Assembly (NCBI GenBank): GCA_934292955.1 | Contig: CAKQXZ010000065.1 | Span: 1 to 11,484, forward strand | DNA length: 11,484 nucleotides | Direction of reading: 5' to 3' | Source of the DNA: an uncultured Clostridia bacterium | GTDB taxonomy: Bacteria > Bacillota_A > Clostridia > Christensenellales > Borkfalkiaceae | Shown here: positions 5,652 to 11,484 of the stretch, piece by piece | Layout: each line of letters opens with the position of its first letter | Numbering within the stretch: the stretch's first letter is position 1 | Notes under the pieces: model-generated | The model's input: the letters and a program-made list of their open reading frames with translations, nothing else | What the model was told of the DNA's origin: nothing | Databases searched by the model: none | Position numbers and translations under genes: made by a program

Positions 5652-7142
5652 ATGAAAAAAATCGGTTTTGACAGCGAATTATACCGTAAAATGCAATCCG
5701 AAAAGATACGCGAACGCATATCTGTGTACGACAAACTGTATCTTGAGTTCGGCGGCAAGCTGTTCGACGACTATCACGCGTCGAGAGTTCTTCCCGGGTT
5801 TCTTCCCGACGGCAAGTTACAGATGCTTTTAACTCTTAAAAACGAAGCCGAACTGCTTATCGTCATCAACGCGGCGGATATAGCGCACAACAAAGTCCGC
5901 CATGATCTCGGCATTTCTTACGATCAGGACGTTCTTCGTCTTATCGACGCTTTCAGAATGGTCGATCTTTACGTCGGAAGCGTGGTCGTAACGCAGTACG
6001 CGGGGCAACCCGAAGCCGATACTTTTATCAAACTGCTTAAAAAACTCGGCGTAAAGGTTTATAAACATTACAACATAAAAGGCTACCCGTCGGACGTGGA
6101 ATATATCGTCAGCGAACAGGGCTTCGGAAAAAACGACTATGTGGAAACCGAGCGCAAACTGGTTATCGTAACCGCCCCCGGTCCCGGTAGCGGCAAGATG
6201 GCAACCTGCCTCAGCCAACTCTATCATGAAAATAAACGCGGTGTAAAAGCGGGTTACGCAAAATTCGAAACTTTCCCGATATGGAGCATTCCCTTAAAAC
6301 ACCCCGTAAACGTCGCGTACGAAGCGGCAACAGCCGACCTTAACGACGTTAACATGATAGACCCCTTCCATCTCGAAGCGTACGGAACGGCGGCTGTAAA
6401 CTACAATCGCGACGTAGAAGTCTTCCCCGTACTCGACGCGATGTTCAAAAAAATTCACGGCAGTTCGCCTTACAAATCCCCCACCGATATGGGCGTTAAT
6501 ATGGCAGGGTTCTGCATTGTCGACGACGAAGCTTGCAGAAAGGCAGCCGAGCAGGAAATTCTGCGCAGATATTATCACGCAAAATGCCGTGCGCTACAAT
6601 ACGGAACGGATAACTCGTCCGAAATTTTCAAAATAGAACTGCTGCTTAAGCAAACGGGGATAGACGAAACCAACCGCCCCGTTATAGCCGCCGCGCTTAA
6701 AAAGGCAAAAGCGACCGACGCGCCCGCCACCGCAATAGAACTGAACGACGGAAAAATCATTACGGGCAAAACGTCGTCGCTGCTCGGCGCATCTTCGGCA
6801 ATGCTGCTTAACGCGCTCAAATACCTTGCGGGCATTCCCGACGAAAAGCCTATTATTTCGCCGCATATAATCGAGCCCGTACAATCGCTCAAAACGCATT
6901 TTTTAGGCAACGGCAACCCCAGACTGCACACAGACGAACTTCTCGTCGCTCTGTCTATCTGCGCGGTTACGAGCGAAGACGCAAGTAACGCCCTTAAACA
7001 GCTGCCAAAACTTCGCGACTGTGAAATGCATTCTTCGGTAATTCTTGCAAACGTAGACATGAACACCCTGTCGCGCCTGGGCGTACGTCTTACCTGCGAA
7101 CCAAAATATCAAACCAAAAAACTTTACCACAAAAAAGGTTAA
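5652..7142 (+). CDS. DUF1846 (UPF0371) family protein with P-loop-like motif
   Basis: A 496-residue protein matching the size and features I recall for the DUF1846/UPF0371 family of Gram-positive bacteria, whose biochemical role is not established. It starts MKKIGFDSELYRKMQSEKIR and has a first domain with conserved-looking stretches (LYLEFGGKLFDDYHASRVLPGF, about 29-50; DIAHNKVRHDLGISYDQDVL, 76-95). A glycine-rich nucleotide-binding-type motif, APGPGSGKMATCLSQLYHE, follows at 175-193 with GPGSGK at 177-182. No signal peptide or membrane helix is seen. Start: ATG at 5652, where GGGG (5642-5645) precedes it and the recognisable family start falls; a frame extension to 5541 crosses the candidate promoter and is not used. 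It is divergent from the tetR-type gene and probably monocistronic, ended by a strong terminator. Co-regulation with mscS is inference. Confidence 0.9.
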   Translation: MKKIGFDSELYRKMQSEKIRERISVYDKLYLEFGGKLFDDYHASRVLPGFLPDGKLQMLLTLKNEAELLIVINAADIAHNKVRHDLGISYDQDVLRLIDAFRMVDLYVGSVVVTQYAGQPEADTFIKLLKKLGVKVYKHYNIKGYPSDVEYIVSEQGFGKNDYVETERKLVIVTAPGPGSGKMATCLSQLYHENKRGVKAGYAKFETFPIWSIPLKHPVNVAYEAATADLNDVNMIDPFHLEAYGTAAVNYNRDVEVFPVLDAMFKKIHGSSPYKSPTDMGVNMAGFCIVDDEACRKAAEQEILRRYYHAKCRALQYGTDNSSEIFKIELLLKQTGIDETNRPVIAAALKKAKATDAPATAIELNDGKIITGKTSSLLGASSAMLLNALKYLAGIPDEKPIISPHIIEPVQSLKTHFLGNGNPRLHTDELLVALSICAVTSEDASNALKQLPKLRDCEMHSSVILANVDMNTLSRLGVRLTCEPKYQTKKLYHKKG

Positions 7143-7159
7143 AATATATACTCGCATGA

Positions 7160-7190
7160 AAAAAAGTCCGACAAAAAATCGGGCTTTTTT
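7160..7190. terminator. Strong bidirectional terminator between DUF1846 gene and araC-type gene
   Basis: AAAAAAGTCCGA (7160-7171) pairs with TCGGGCTTTTTT (7179-7190) over 12 bp, including one G-U pair, with a 7-nt loop. The plus direction gives a T-run for the gene ending at 7142. The minus direction gives a run of seven T's (7165-7159) for the gene ending at 7218. It is a classic intrinsic terminator shared by two convergent genes. Confidence 0.9.
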
Positions 7191-7217
7191 AATTTTATAA
7201 CGCTTACTTGCAGACGT

Positions 7218-8099
7218 TTATTCCTGCTTTGCTTTTACGGCAATCCATATTTCGCAGCGATAGTTCGGATCGGACGTATTTGCCGACGAATAAACTTCGA
7301 ACTCTACGTTTTCGGCATATTCGTACTGCGCGCTCTGCGGGAAAAATTCGGTAACTATTCTGTGATAAGTTTCCACAAACGCGTCGGGCATTTTACCCTT
7401 GCTCACGAATACGGCGTATGTGTTTGCGGGAATAGTCACTATTTCGAATCCTTCGTCCACCTTTCTGCCGTCGTATTCCACACCTATTCCGTAAGGAAAT
7501 CTGCCCGTGTTCAGTTCGGAAGAAAAACATATGCCGAGCAAACCTTTCATTACGGGGTTTTCGGGCATATAACTTATCAATTTCTGCATACTGCCGTCTT
7601 TTCCGCAGTCCGCCCACAATGCGGTAATGTCCTGCGTGGGGTTACCCGACTGCGGCTTGCCCACCGTTCTCGTTTTGCAGACCACCTGAAACGCGTCTCT
7701 TTTTTCAATTCTGTAATCCATTTTACTGCCTCCCGTTAAGGTTAATTTAATAGACACGGGAGTAAAAATTTTAACGTTTCCGCCACGCTTTGCTTCGCTC
7801 GGCGAAATACCGTGGAATCTGGTGAACGCGCGCGAAAAACTTTCGGGCGTATCATAGCCGTATTTCAGGGCGACGTCTATTATTTTAGCGTTACCCCCGG
7901 ACAGTTCTTCGCCTGCAAGAGAAAGTCTGCGCATACGGATATAATCGCCGAGAGAAATACCGCAAAGCATACCGAAAACCCTTTGAAAGTGAAAAGACGA
8001 CGAGTAAGCGCGTTTTGCCGCTTCGCCGAAATCGATATCTTCGGTTATATTTGCTTCGACATAGTCTATCGCACGTTGTATTCCCTGAATCCAGTTCAT
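7218..8099 (-). CDS. AraC-family regulator with C-terminal GyrI-like effector domain
   Basis: A 293-residue regulator. The N-terminal AraC DNA-binding domain (about 5-106) has two helix-turn-helix units: FGEAAKRAYSSSFHFQRVF (24-42) and DVALKYGYDTPESFSRAF (75-92), ending in the typical HGISPSEAKRG (96-106). The C-terminal GyrI-like/effector-binding domain (about 128-290) runs from MDYRIEKRDAFQVV to CEIWIAVK. Proteins with this order (Rob-like in layout) usually bind small hydrophobic ligands and control efflux or stress genes. Start: ATG at 8099 with AGGAG (8111-8107) 7 nt upstream; the open frame continues to 8261, but that extension is Lys/Arg-rich, unlike AraC proteins, and covers the promoter region. 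It lies downstream of dnaJ past a terminator and is probably transcribed alone. No obvious target gene is adjacent. Confidence 0.94.
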   Translation of the reverse strand: MNWIQGIQRAIDYVEANITEDIDFGEAAKRAYSSSFHFQRVFGMLCGISLGDYIRMRRLSLAGEELSGGNAKIIDVALKYGYDTPESFSRAFTRFHGISPSEAKRGGNVKIFTPVSIKLTLTGGSKMDYRIEKRDAFQVVCKTRTVGKPQSGNPTQDITALWADCGKDGSMQKLISYMPENPVMKGLLGICFSSELNTGRFPYGIGVEYDGRKVDEGFEIVTIPANTYAVFVSKGKMPDAFVETYHRIVTEFFPQSAQYEYAENVEFEVYSSANTSDPNYRCEIWIAVKAKQE

Positions 8100-8106
8100 A
8101 TTTTCG

Positions 8107-8111
8107 CTCCT
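8107..8111 (-). promoter_or_regulatory. Ribosome binding site fixing the araC-type start
   Basis: AGGAG on the minus strand, 7 nt before the ATG at 8099. No comparable site precedes the longer frame starting at 8261, so the shorter protein is preferred. Confidence 0.8.
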
Positions 8112-8124
8112 GTGAATTGACTGT

Positions 8125-8130
8125 ATTTTA
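8125..8130 (-). promoter_or_regulatory. Possible -10 of the araC-type gene
   Basis: TAAAAT on the minus strand, 25 nt before the start codon. No good -35 is found at standard spacing; TTGCCT is only 10 bp upstream. This may be an activator-dependent promoter. The 162-bp region 8100-8261 also contains GCAACCGTTTGC (8221-8210), an imperfect palindrome with GCAA/TTGC arms, possibly an operator. Confidence 0.3.
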
Positions 8131-8261
8131 CACCGACTTAAGGCAATTTTCTTGACTTTGCGTGCTATCCGTTGCCATGTTTTCAAAAACTGTACTTTAC
8201 GTTGAGATTGCAAACGGTTGCTTACTGCAGCTTTTTGCTTTTTTTCTTTATTACACGACAA

Positions 8262-8290
8262 AACCGACCGAAATATTATTCCGATCGGTT
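8262..8290 (-). terminator. Terminator after dnaJ
   Basis: On the minus strand AACCGATCGGAAT (8290-8278) pairs with ATTTCGGTCGGTT (8274-8262): 13 bp with two G-U pairs and a 3-nt loop, followed by UUG. The U-tract is short but the stem is long. It lies 26 bp past the dnaJ stop and ends the grpE-dnaK-dnaJ transcript before the araC-type gene. Confidence 0.7.
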
Positions 8291-8316
8291 GAAATCATAT
8301 TTATGTAATGCCGCCA

Positions 8317-9459
8317 TTATTTTACGTCGTAAGGCTTAACGCCGTAGAGTTTATCCATTTTGTCGGCGTAATCTTTGGCTTTTGCCATCTGCTTAACGTC
8401 TACAGTGTCAGCAAACGCCGCAAGAGCCTGTTTCTGTTCTTTAGTAAGCGAAGTCGGCATTTCGGCAATTACGGTAACGTACAGATTGCCGGTTCCCGAA
8501 TTCTTGGTCTTTATGCCCTTTCCGCGAAGAACGAATTTCTTTCCGTTAACCGTACCCGCGGGGATATCCATATCCACGCATCCGTCCAGAAGCGTAGGTA
8601 CTTTAACCTTGCCGCCGAGCATACATGTGGTAAACGGAACAGGCAGATCTACATACAAATCGAACTTATCGCGAACGAAAATCTTATGCGGTAAAATCTT
8701 GAACGTAACGATAAGGTCGCCCGCTTCGCCGCCGTTCGTGCTTGCGTGCCCGTAACCGCGTTTTCTTATATAACTGTTGGAATCGCAACCCGCGGGAATA
8801 TCGAAAGTAAGTTTCGCCGTTCCCTTGTTGTAACCCTTACCGCCGCAAACGGTACATTTATCGGTTATCTTCTTACCGGTGCCGCCGCAAGCGTCGCATA
8901 CGCGGGTCTGTACGGTACGGAAAATACTGCTGCCCGAAACGACCTGAATACGTCCCGAACCTTTGCACTTATCGCACACAGTGTACGCGGTGCCGTTCTT
9001 TGCTCCGGTGCCGTTGCATGCACTGCAAGGCTCGCGCCGGGCATACGATATAGACTTAGTGCAGCCGTTAGCCGCGTCAAGAAACGACAACTCGATTTCT
9101 ACGTTTATATCCGCGCCCTTTTCCTTTCCGCCGTCCGACCGCGAACTACCGCCGCCGAAGCCCGAAAAGAAATCGCTGAAAATATCGCTGAAACCCGAGA
9201 AACCGCCGAAGCCCTGACCGCCGAAACCACCCGCGCTCGCGCCCGGATGATCGAGTTCGTAGTCGTATGCCGCACGTTTCTGCTCGTCCGACAAAGTTTC
9301 GTTCGCTTCGTTTATCTCTTTGAATTTAGCGGCAGCCGTTTCGTCGTTGGGATGAAGATCGGGGTGATACTGTTTTACGAGTTTACGATACGCCGATTTG
9401 ATTTCATCCTGTGACGCATTGCGTTCCACACCGAGTATCTCATAATAATTCTTAGCCAT
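8317..9459 (-). CDS. dnaJ: Molecular chaperone DnaJ (Hsp40)
   Basis: A 380-residue cytoplasmic co-chaperone that delivers unfolded clients to DnaK and stimulates its ATPase. It is a full-length type I protein. The J domain is at 1-70 with the HPD motif at 32-34, and a Gly/Phe-rich region (about 75-110) contains SDIFSDFF. Four complete CxxCxGxG zinc motifs follow, with cysteines at 145/148, 162/165, 188/191 and 202/205. C-terminal substrate-binding domains run to about 335, and the protein ends in a short tail. No zinc ligand is missing. Start: ATG at 9459 with GGAG (9469-9466) 6 nt upstream. The same GGAG-TAAATT-ATG block is present a second time 15 bp upstream (see the repeat). It follows dnaK by 146 bp in the same operon and is followed by a terminator. 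Confidence 0.98.
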   Translation of the reverse strand: MAKNYYEILGVERNASQDEIKSAYRKLVKQYHPDLHPNDETAAAKFKEINEANETLSDEQKRAAYDYELDHPGASAGGFGGQGFGGFSGFSDIFSDFFSGFGGGSSRSDGGKEKGADINVEIELSFLDAANGCTKSISYARREPCSACNGTGAKNGTAYTVCDKCKGSGRIQVVSGSSIFRTVQTRVCDACGGTGKKITDKCTVCGGKGYNKGTAKLTFDIPAGCDSNSYIRKRGYGHASTNGGEAGDLIVTFKILPHKIFVRDKFDLYVDLPVPFTTCMLGGKVKVPTLLDGCVDMDIPAGTVNGKKFVLRGKGIKTKNSGTGNLYVTVIAEMPTSLTKEQKQALAAFADTVDVKQMAKAKDYADKMDKLYGVKPYDVK

Positions 9460-9486
9460 AATTTACTCCGTCATAATTTACTCCAA
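9457..9486 (-). repeat. Tandem duplication of the dnaJ ribosome binding site and start codon
   Basis: Two tandem 15-bp units (9486-9472 and 9471-9457 on minus) share 13 identical bases, GGAGTAAATTATG. The second ATG begins dnaJ. The first ATG (9474) opens a three-codon frame, M-T-E-stop, that is in the dnaJ frame; its TAA is one codon before the dnaJ ATG (TAA-ATT-ATG) and overlaps the second ribosome binding site. This could feed dnaJ by reinitiation or compete for ribosomes. Confidence 0.8.
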
Positions 9487-9503
9487 AAATGCAGAATTTA
9501 TAT

Positions 9504-9571
9504 ATCTTTTTGAAGATTTTTACATCTGCCGTAAAACACTTCGGGCGAAGAAAAATTTCTTTTCCTTCGCC
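9504..9571 (-). other. Cluster of hairpins in the dnaK-dnaJ intergenic region
   Basis: Three inverted repeats lie within 68 bases. GGCGAAG (9571-9565 as read on plus CTTCGCC) pairs with CTTCGCC (9550-9544), extended by an AAAA/TTTT stem past a bulged base. TTTTAC/GTAAAA occupies 9518-9523 and 9531-9536. ATCTT/AAGAT occupies 9504-9508 and 9513-9517. None is followed by a U-tract, so these look like mRNA-stabilising or processing structures and not terminators. The arm at 9550-9544 can also pair with the following CGAAG. Confidence 0.45.
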
Positions 9572-9605
9572 AAAAGTACAAGTCAATTCAATCTATTGAC
9601 GGTTA

Positions 9606-11414
9606 TCAGTTCTGATGAAATTCGGCGTCGTCTGCCTGAGCGTTATTGCTCTGCGCACCGCCGTCTGCAGTCGCGCCCTGAGCGTTCTGATAAAGTTTTG
9701 CAAACACAGCCTGACCTTCGTTGGCAAGCGTTTCGGTCGCTTTCTTAATGCGTTCGGTATCGCCCGATTCGAGTTCGGCCTTAGCCGTAGCGATCGCAGA
9801 TTCGACTTTCTGTTTGTCTTCGTCGGTCAACTTATCGGCGTTGTCTTTCAAAGTCTTTTCAAACGTGAAGATCATACCGTCGAGTTGGTTCTTCGCTTCA
9901 ACCGCTTCTTTACGCTGTTTATCTTCGGCTTCGTATTTTTCCGCATCTTTAACAGCCTTGTCGATATCTTCTTCGGAAAGGTTGGTCGAAGAAGTAATGG
10001 TTATATCGGTAGCCTTGCCGGTTCCGAGATCTTTAGCGGTAACGTGTACGATACCGTTAGCGTCTACGTCGAAGGTAACTTCGATCTGCGGAATTCCGCG
10101 CGGAGCGGGTGCAATGCCTACAAGGTTGAAACTGCCGAGCGTCTTGTTGTCTTTAGCAAACTGTCTTTCACCCTGAAGAACGTGAATGGTAACTTCGGTC
10201 TGATTGTCGGCAGCCGTAGAGAATACCTGCGATTTCTTTGCAGGAATGGTCGTATTTCTGTCGATAAGTCTTGTGAATACGCCGCCGAGAGTTTCGATAC
10301 CCAAGCTAAGCGGCATAACGTCGAGAAGCAGAACGTCTTTGACTTCGCCGGAAAGAACGCCGCCCTGAATAGCCGCGCCGATAGCAACGCATTCGTCGGG
10401 GTTAATGCCTTTGAACGGTTCTTTGCCGGTCGCTTTCTTAACCGCTTCCACTACTGCGGGAATACGAGTCGAGCCGCCGACGAGAATTACTTTATCTATC
10501 TGCGAATAATTAAGTCCCGCGTCTGCCATTGCTTTTTTAAGCGGATCAAGCGTCATGTTGACGAGATCTGCAGTCATCGCATCGAATTTCTGTCTGGTAA
10601 GAGTCATTTCCAGGTGCTTAGGACCTGTTGCGTCAGCCGTAATGAACGGCAGGCTGATGGAAGTCGAAGACATACCGGAAAGTTCGATCTTAGCCTTTTC
10701 TGCGGCTTCTTTAAGTCTCTGCATAGCCATCTTATCGTTAGAAAGATCCACGCCCTGCGAAGCTTTGAATTCGGAAACCATCCAGTCGATGATCTTCTTA
10801 TCGAAGTCGTCGCCGCCGAGCATGCAGTTACCGTTGGTAGCAAGAACTTCGAATACGCCGTCGCCTATATCGAGAATGGAAACGTCGAACGTGCCGCCGC
10901 CCAAATCGTAAATGATGACTTTGTGCGAAGATTTATCTTTATCGAGACCGTAAGCAAGAGCAGCTGCCGTAGGTTCGTTTATAACACGAAGAACGTTAAG
11001 ACCGGCTATTCTGCCCGCATCTTTGGTCGCCTGACGCTGACTGTCGGAGAAGTATGCAGGGCAAGTAATAACGGCGTCTTTAACCGTTTCGCCGAGATAC
11101 GCTTCCGCGTCTTTTTTAAGTTTAGAAAGGATCATTGCCGAGATTTCCTGCGGCGAATATTCCTTATCGTCAATTTTTACTTTATAATCGGAACCCATAT
11201 GTCTCTTAATGGAAACTACGGTTCTTTCGGGGTTAGCAACCGCCTGACGTTTTGCTACCTGACCGACCAGTCTTTCGCCGTCTTTCTGAAACGCTACGAC
11301 CGACGGAGTTGTTCTCGAACCTTCGGCGTTTGCAATAACAACGGGTTCGCCGCCTTCCATAACCGCTACGCAAGAGTTAGTTGTTCCTAAATCGATACCG
11401 ATAATTTTGCTCAT
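9606..11414 (-). CDS. dnaK: Molecular chaperone DnaK (Hsp70)
   Basis: A 602-residue ATP-driven chaperone, the usual length for Gram-positive DnaK. The nucleotide-binding domain is at about 1-355, with phosphate 1 motif [13 protein letters not shown] (6-18), phosphate 2 motif [11 protein letters not shown] (170-180) and adenosine motif VGGSTRIPA (312-320). The interdomain linker VKDVLLLDV (358-366) leads into the substrate-binding domain (about 367-480) and helical lid (about 480-578). A Gly/Ala/Gln-rich tail follows. The Gram-negative insertion near residue 80 is absent. The last residues are DDAEFHQN; the acidic EEV-type ending common in DnaK is missing. Start: ATG at 11414 with AAGGAG (11430-11425) 10 nt upstream. 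It lies between a grpE tail, ending 46 bp upstream, and dnaJ. The heat-shock control element (CIRCE or other) would be further upstream, outside the window. Confidence 0.99.
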   Translation of the reverse strand: MSKIIGIDLGTTNSCVAVMEGGEPVVIANAEGSRTTPSVVAFQKDGERLVGQVAKRQAVANPERTVVSIKRHMGSDYKVKIDDKEYSPQEISAMILSKLKKDAEAYLGETVKDAVITCPAYFSDSQRQATKDAGRIAGLNVLRVINEPTAAALAYGLDKDKSSHKVIIYDLGGGTFDVSILDIGDGVFEVLATNGNCMLGGDDFDKKIIDWMVSEFKASQGVDLSNDKMAMQRLKEAAEKAKIELSGMSSTSISLPFITADATGPKHLEMTLTRQKFDAMTADLVNMTLDPLKKAMADAGLNYSQIDKVILVGGSTRIPAVVEAVKKATGKEPFKGINPDECVAIGAAIQGGVLSGEVKDVLLLDVMPLSLGIETLGGVFTRLIDRNTTIPAKKSQVFSTAADNQTEVTIHVLQGERQFAKDNKTLGSFNLVGIAPAPRGIPQIEVTFDVDANGIVHVTAKDLGTGKATDITITSSTNLSEEDIDKAVKDAEKYEAEDKQRKEAVEAKNQLDGMIFTFEKTLKDNADKLTDEDKQKVESAIATAKAELESGDTERIKKATETLANEGQAVFAKLYQNAQGATADGGAQSNNAQADDAEFHQN

Positions 11415-11460
11415 AATCTATAATCTCCTTTAAATGTATTTTTTTGAAATTTTTTACGCT

Positions 11461-11484
11461 TTATTTAATAACGACCACCTGAGC
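11461..11484 (-). CDS. grpE: GrpE C-terminal tail (partial, runs off right edge)
   Basis: Only the last seven codons and the TAA stop are inside the window, reading AQVVVIK-stop on the minus strand. This resembles the usual GrpE ending (LRPAxVxVxK-stop), and its position 46 bp upstream of dnaK matches the standard grpE-dnaK order in Gram-positive bacteria. The reading frame was chosen by that resemblance. With so few residues the identity rests mainly on context. Confidence 0.6.
   Translation of the reverse strand, partial: AQVVVIK

Noticed and set aside
8100..8261. N-terminal extension of the araC-type gene to an ATG at 8261
   Set aside because: The extra 54 residues are Lys/Arg-rich and unlike AraC proteins, the extension begins at the edge of the dnaJ terminator, and a good AGGAG precedes the ATG at 8099.
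9615..11390. A 591-codon open frame on the plus strand, opposite dnaK
   Set aside because: It is antisense to an intact dnaK and its product has no recognisable motifs. Such frames arise from codon bias in highly expressed genes; there is no ribosome binding site or promoter in support.
1..11484. Search by eye for CRISPR arrays, insertion sequences, tRNA/rRNA genes and phage genes
   Set aside because: No regular direct repeats with spacers, transposase motifs, cloverleaf-like sequences or phage proteins were seen.

Overview
The window looks like ordinary chromosome of a low-to-moderate GC Gram-positive anaerobe, probably an uncultured member of the Clostridia. The main evidence is the DnaK, which lacks the roughly 23-residue N-terminal-quadrant insertion of Gram-negative DnaKs (short stretch around residues 76-84). 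The NarL/LuxR-type two-component pair, the AraC-GyrI regulator and the DUF1846 protein fit the same picture. No genus can be named from the sequence alone. There is no tRNA, rRNA, CRISPR array, insertion sequence or phage gene, and base composition looks even throughout.

Layout, left to right. (1) 1-1180: a divergent two-component pair. The N-terminal membrane part of a sensor histidine kinase runs off the left edge on the minus strand, and a LuxR-type response regulator is on the plus strand; they share a 94-bp intergenic region with a self-complementary -10 element. (2) 1144-2709: malQ (4-alpha-glucanotransferase, minus), convergent with the response regulator; a bidirectional terminator overlaps the end of malQ. 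(3) 2748-5302: a minus-strand run of tetR-type regulator, mscS (small-conductance mechanosensitive channel) and an unrecognised signal-peptide, single-TM protein translationally coupled to mscS by an ATGA overlap. (4) 5303-5651: a 349-bp divergent control region with a good tetR promoter, a candidate opposite promoter, and two inverted repeats built from one heptamer (CAATAAA), the first bracketing the tetR -10. (5) 5652-7142: a DUF1846/UPF0371 protein with a P-loop-like GPGSGK motif (plus). (6) 7160-7190: strong bidirectional terminator. (7) 7218-8099: AraC-type regulator with a GyrI-like effector domain (minus). (8) 8262-11484: the chaperone operon grpE (last seven codons only)-dnaK-dnaJ (minus), ending in a 13-bp hairpin after dnaJ.

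How parts work together: DnaK, DnaJ and the off-window GrpE form the Hsp70 cycle. The kinase and response regulator are presumably cognate. The tetR-mscS-unknown run and the divergent DUF1846 gene are plausibly one TetR-controlled unit; this is the least explained part of the window. Other points worth a second look are the duplicated ribosome-binding site and start of dnaJ, which creates an in-frame three-codon minicistron, and the atypical C-terminus of DnaK.
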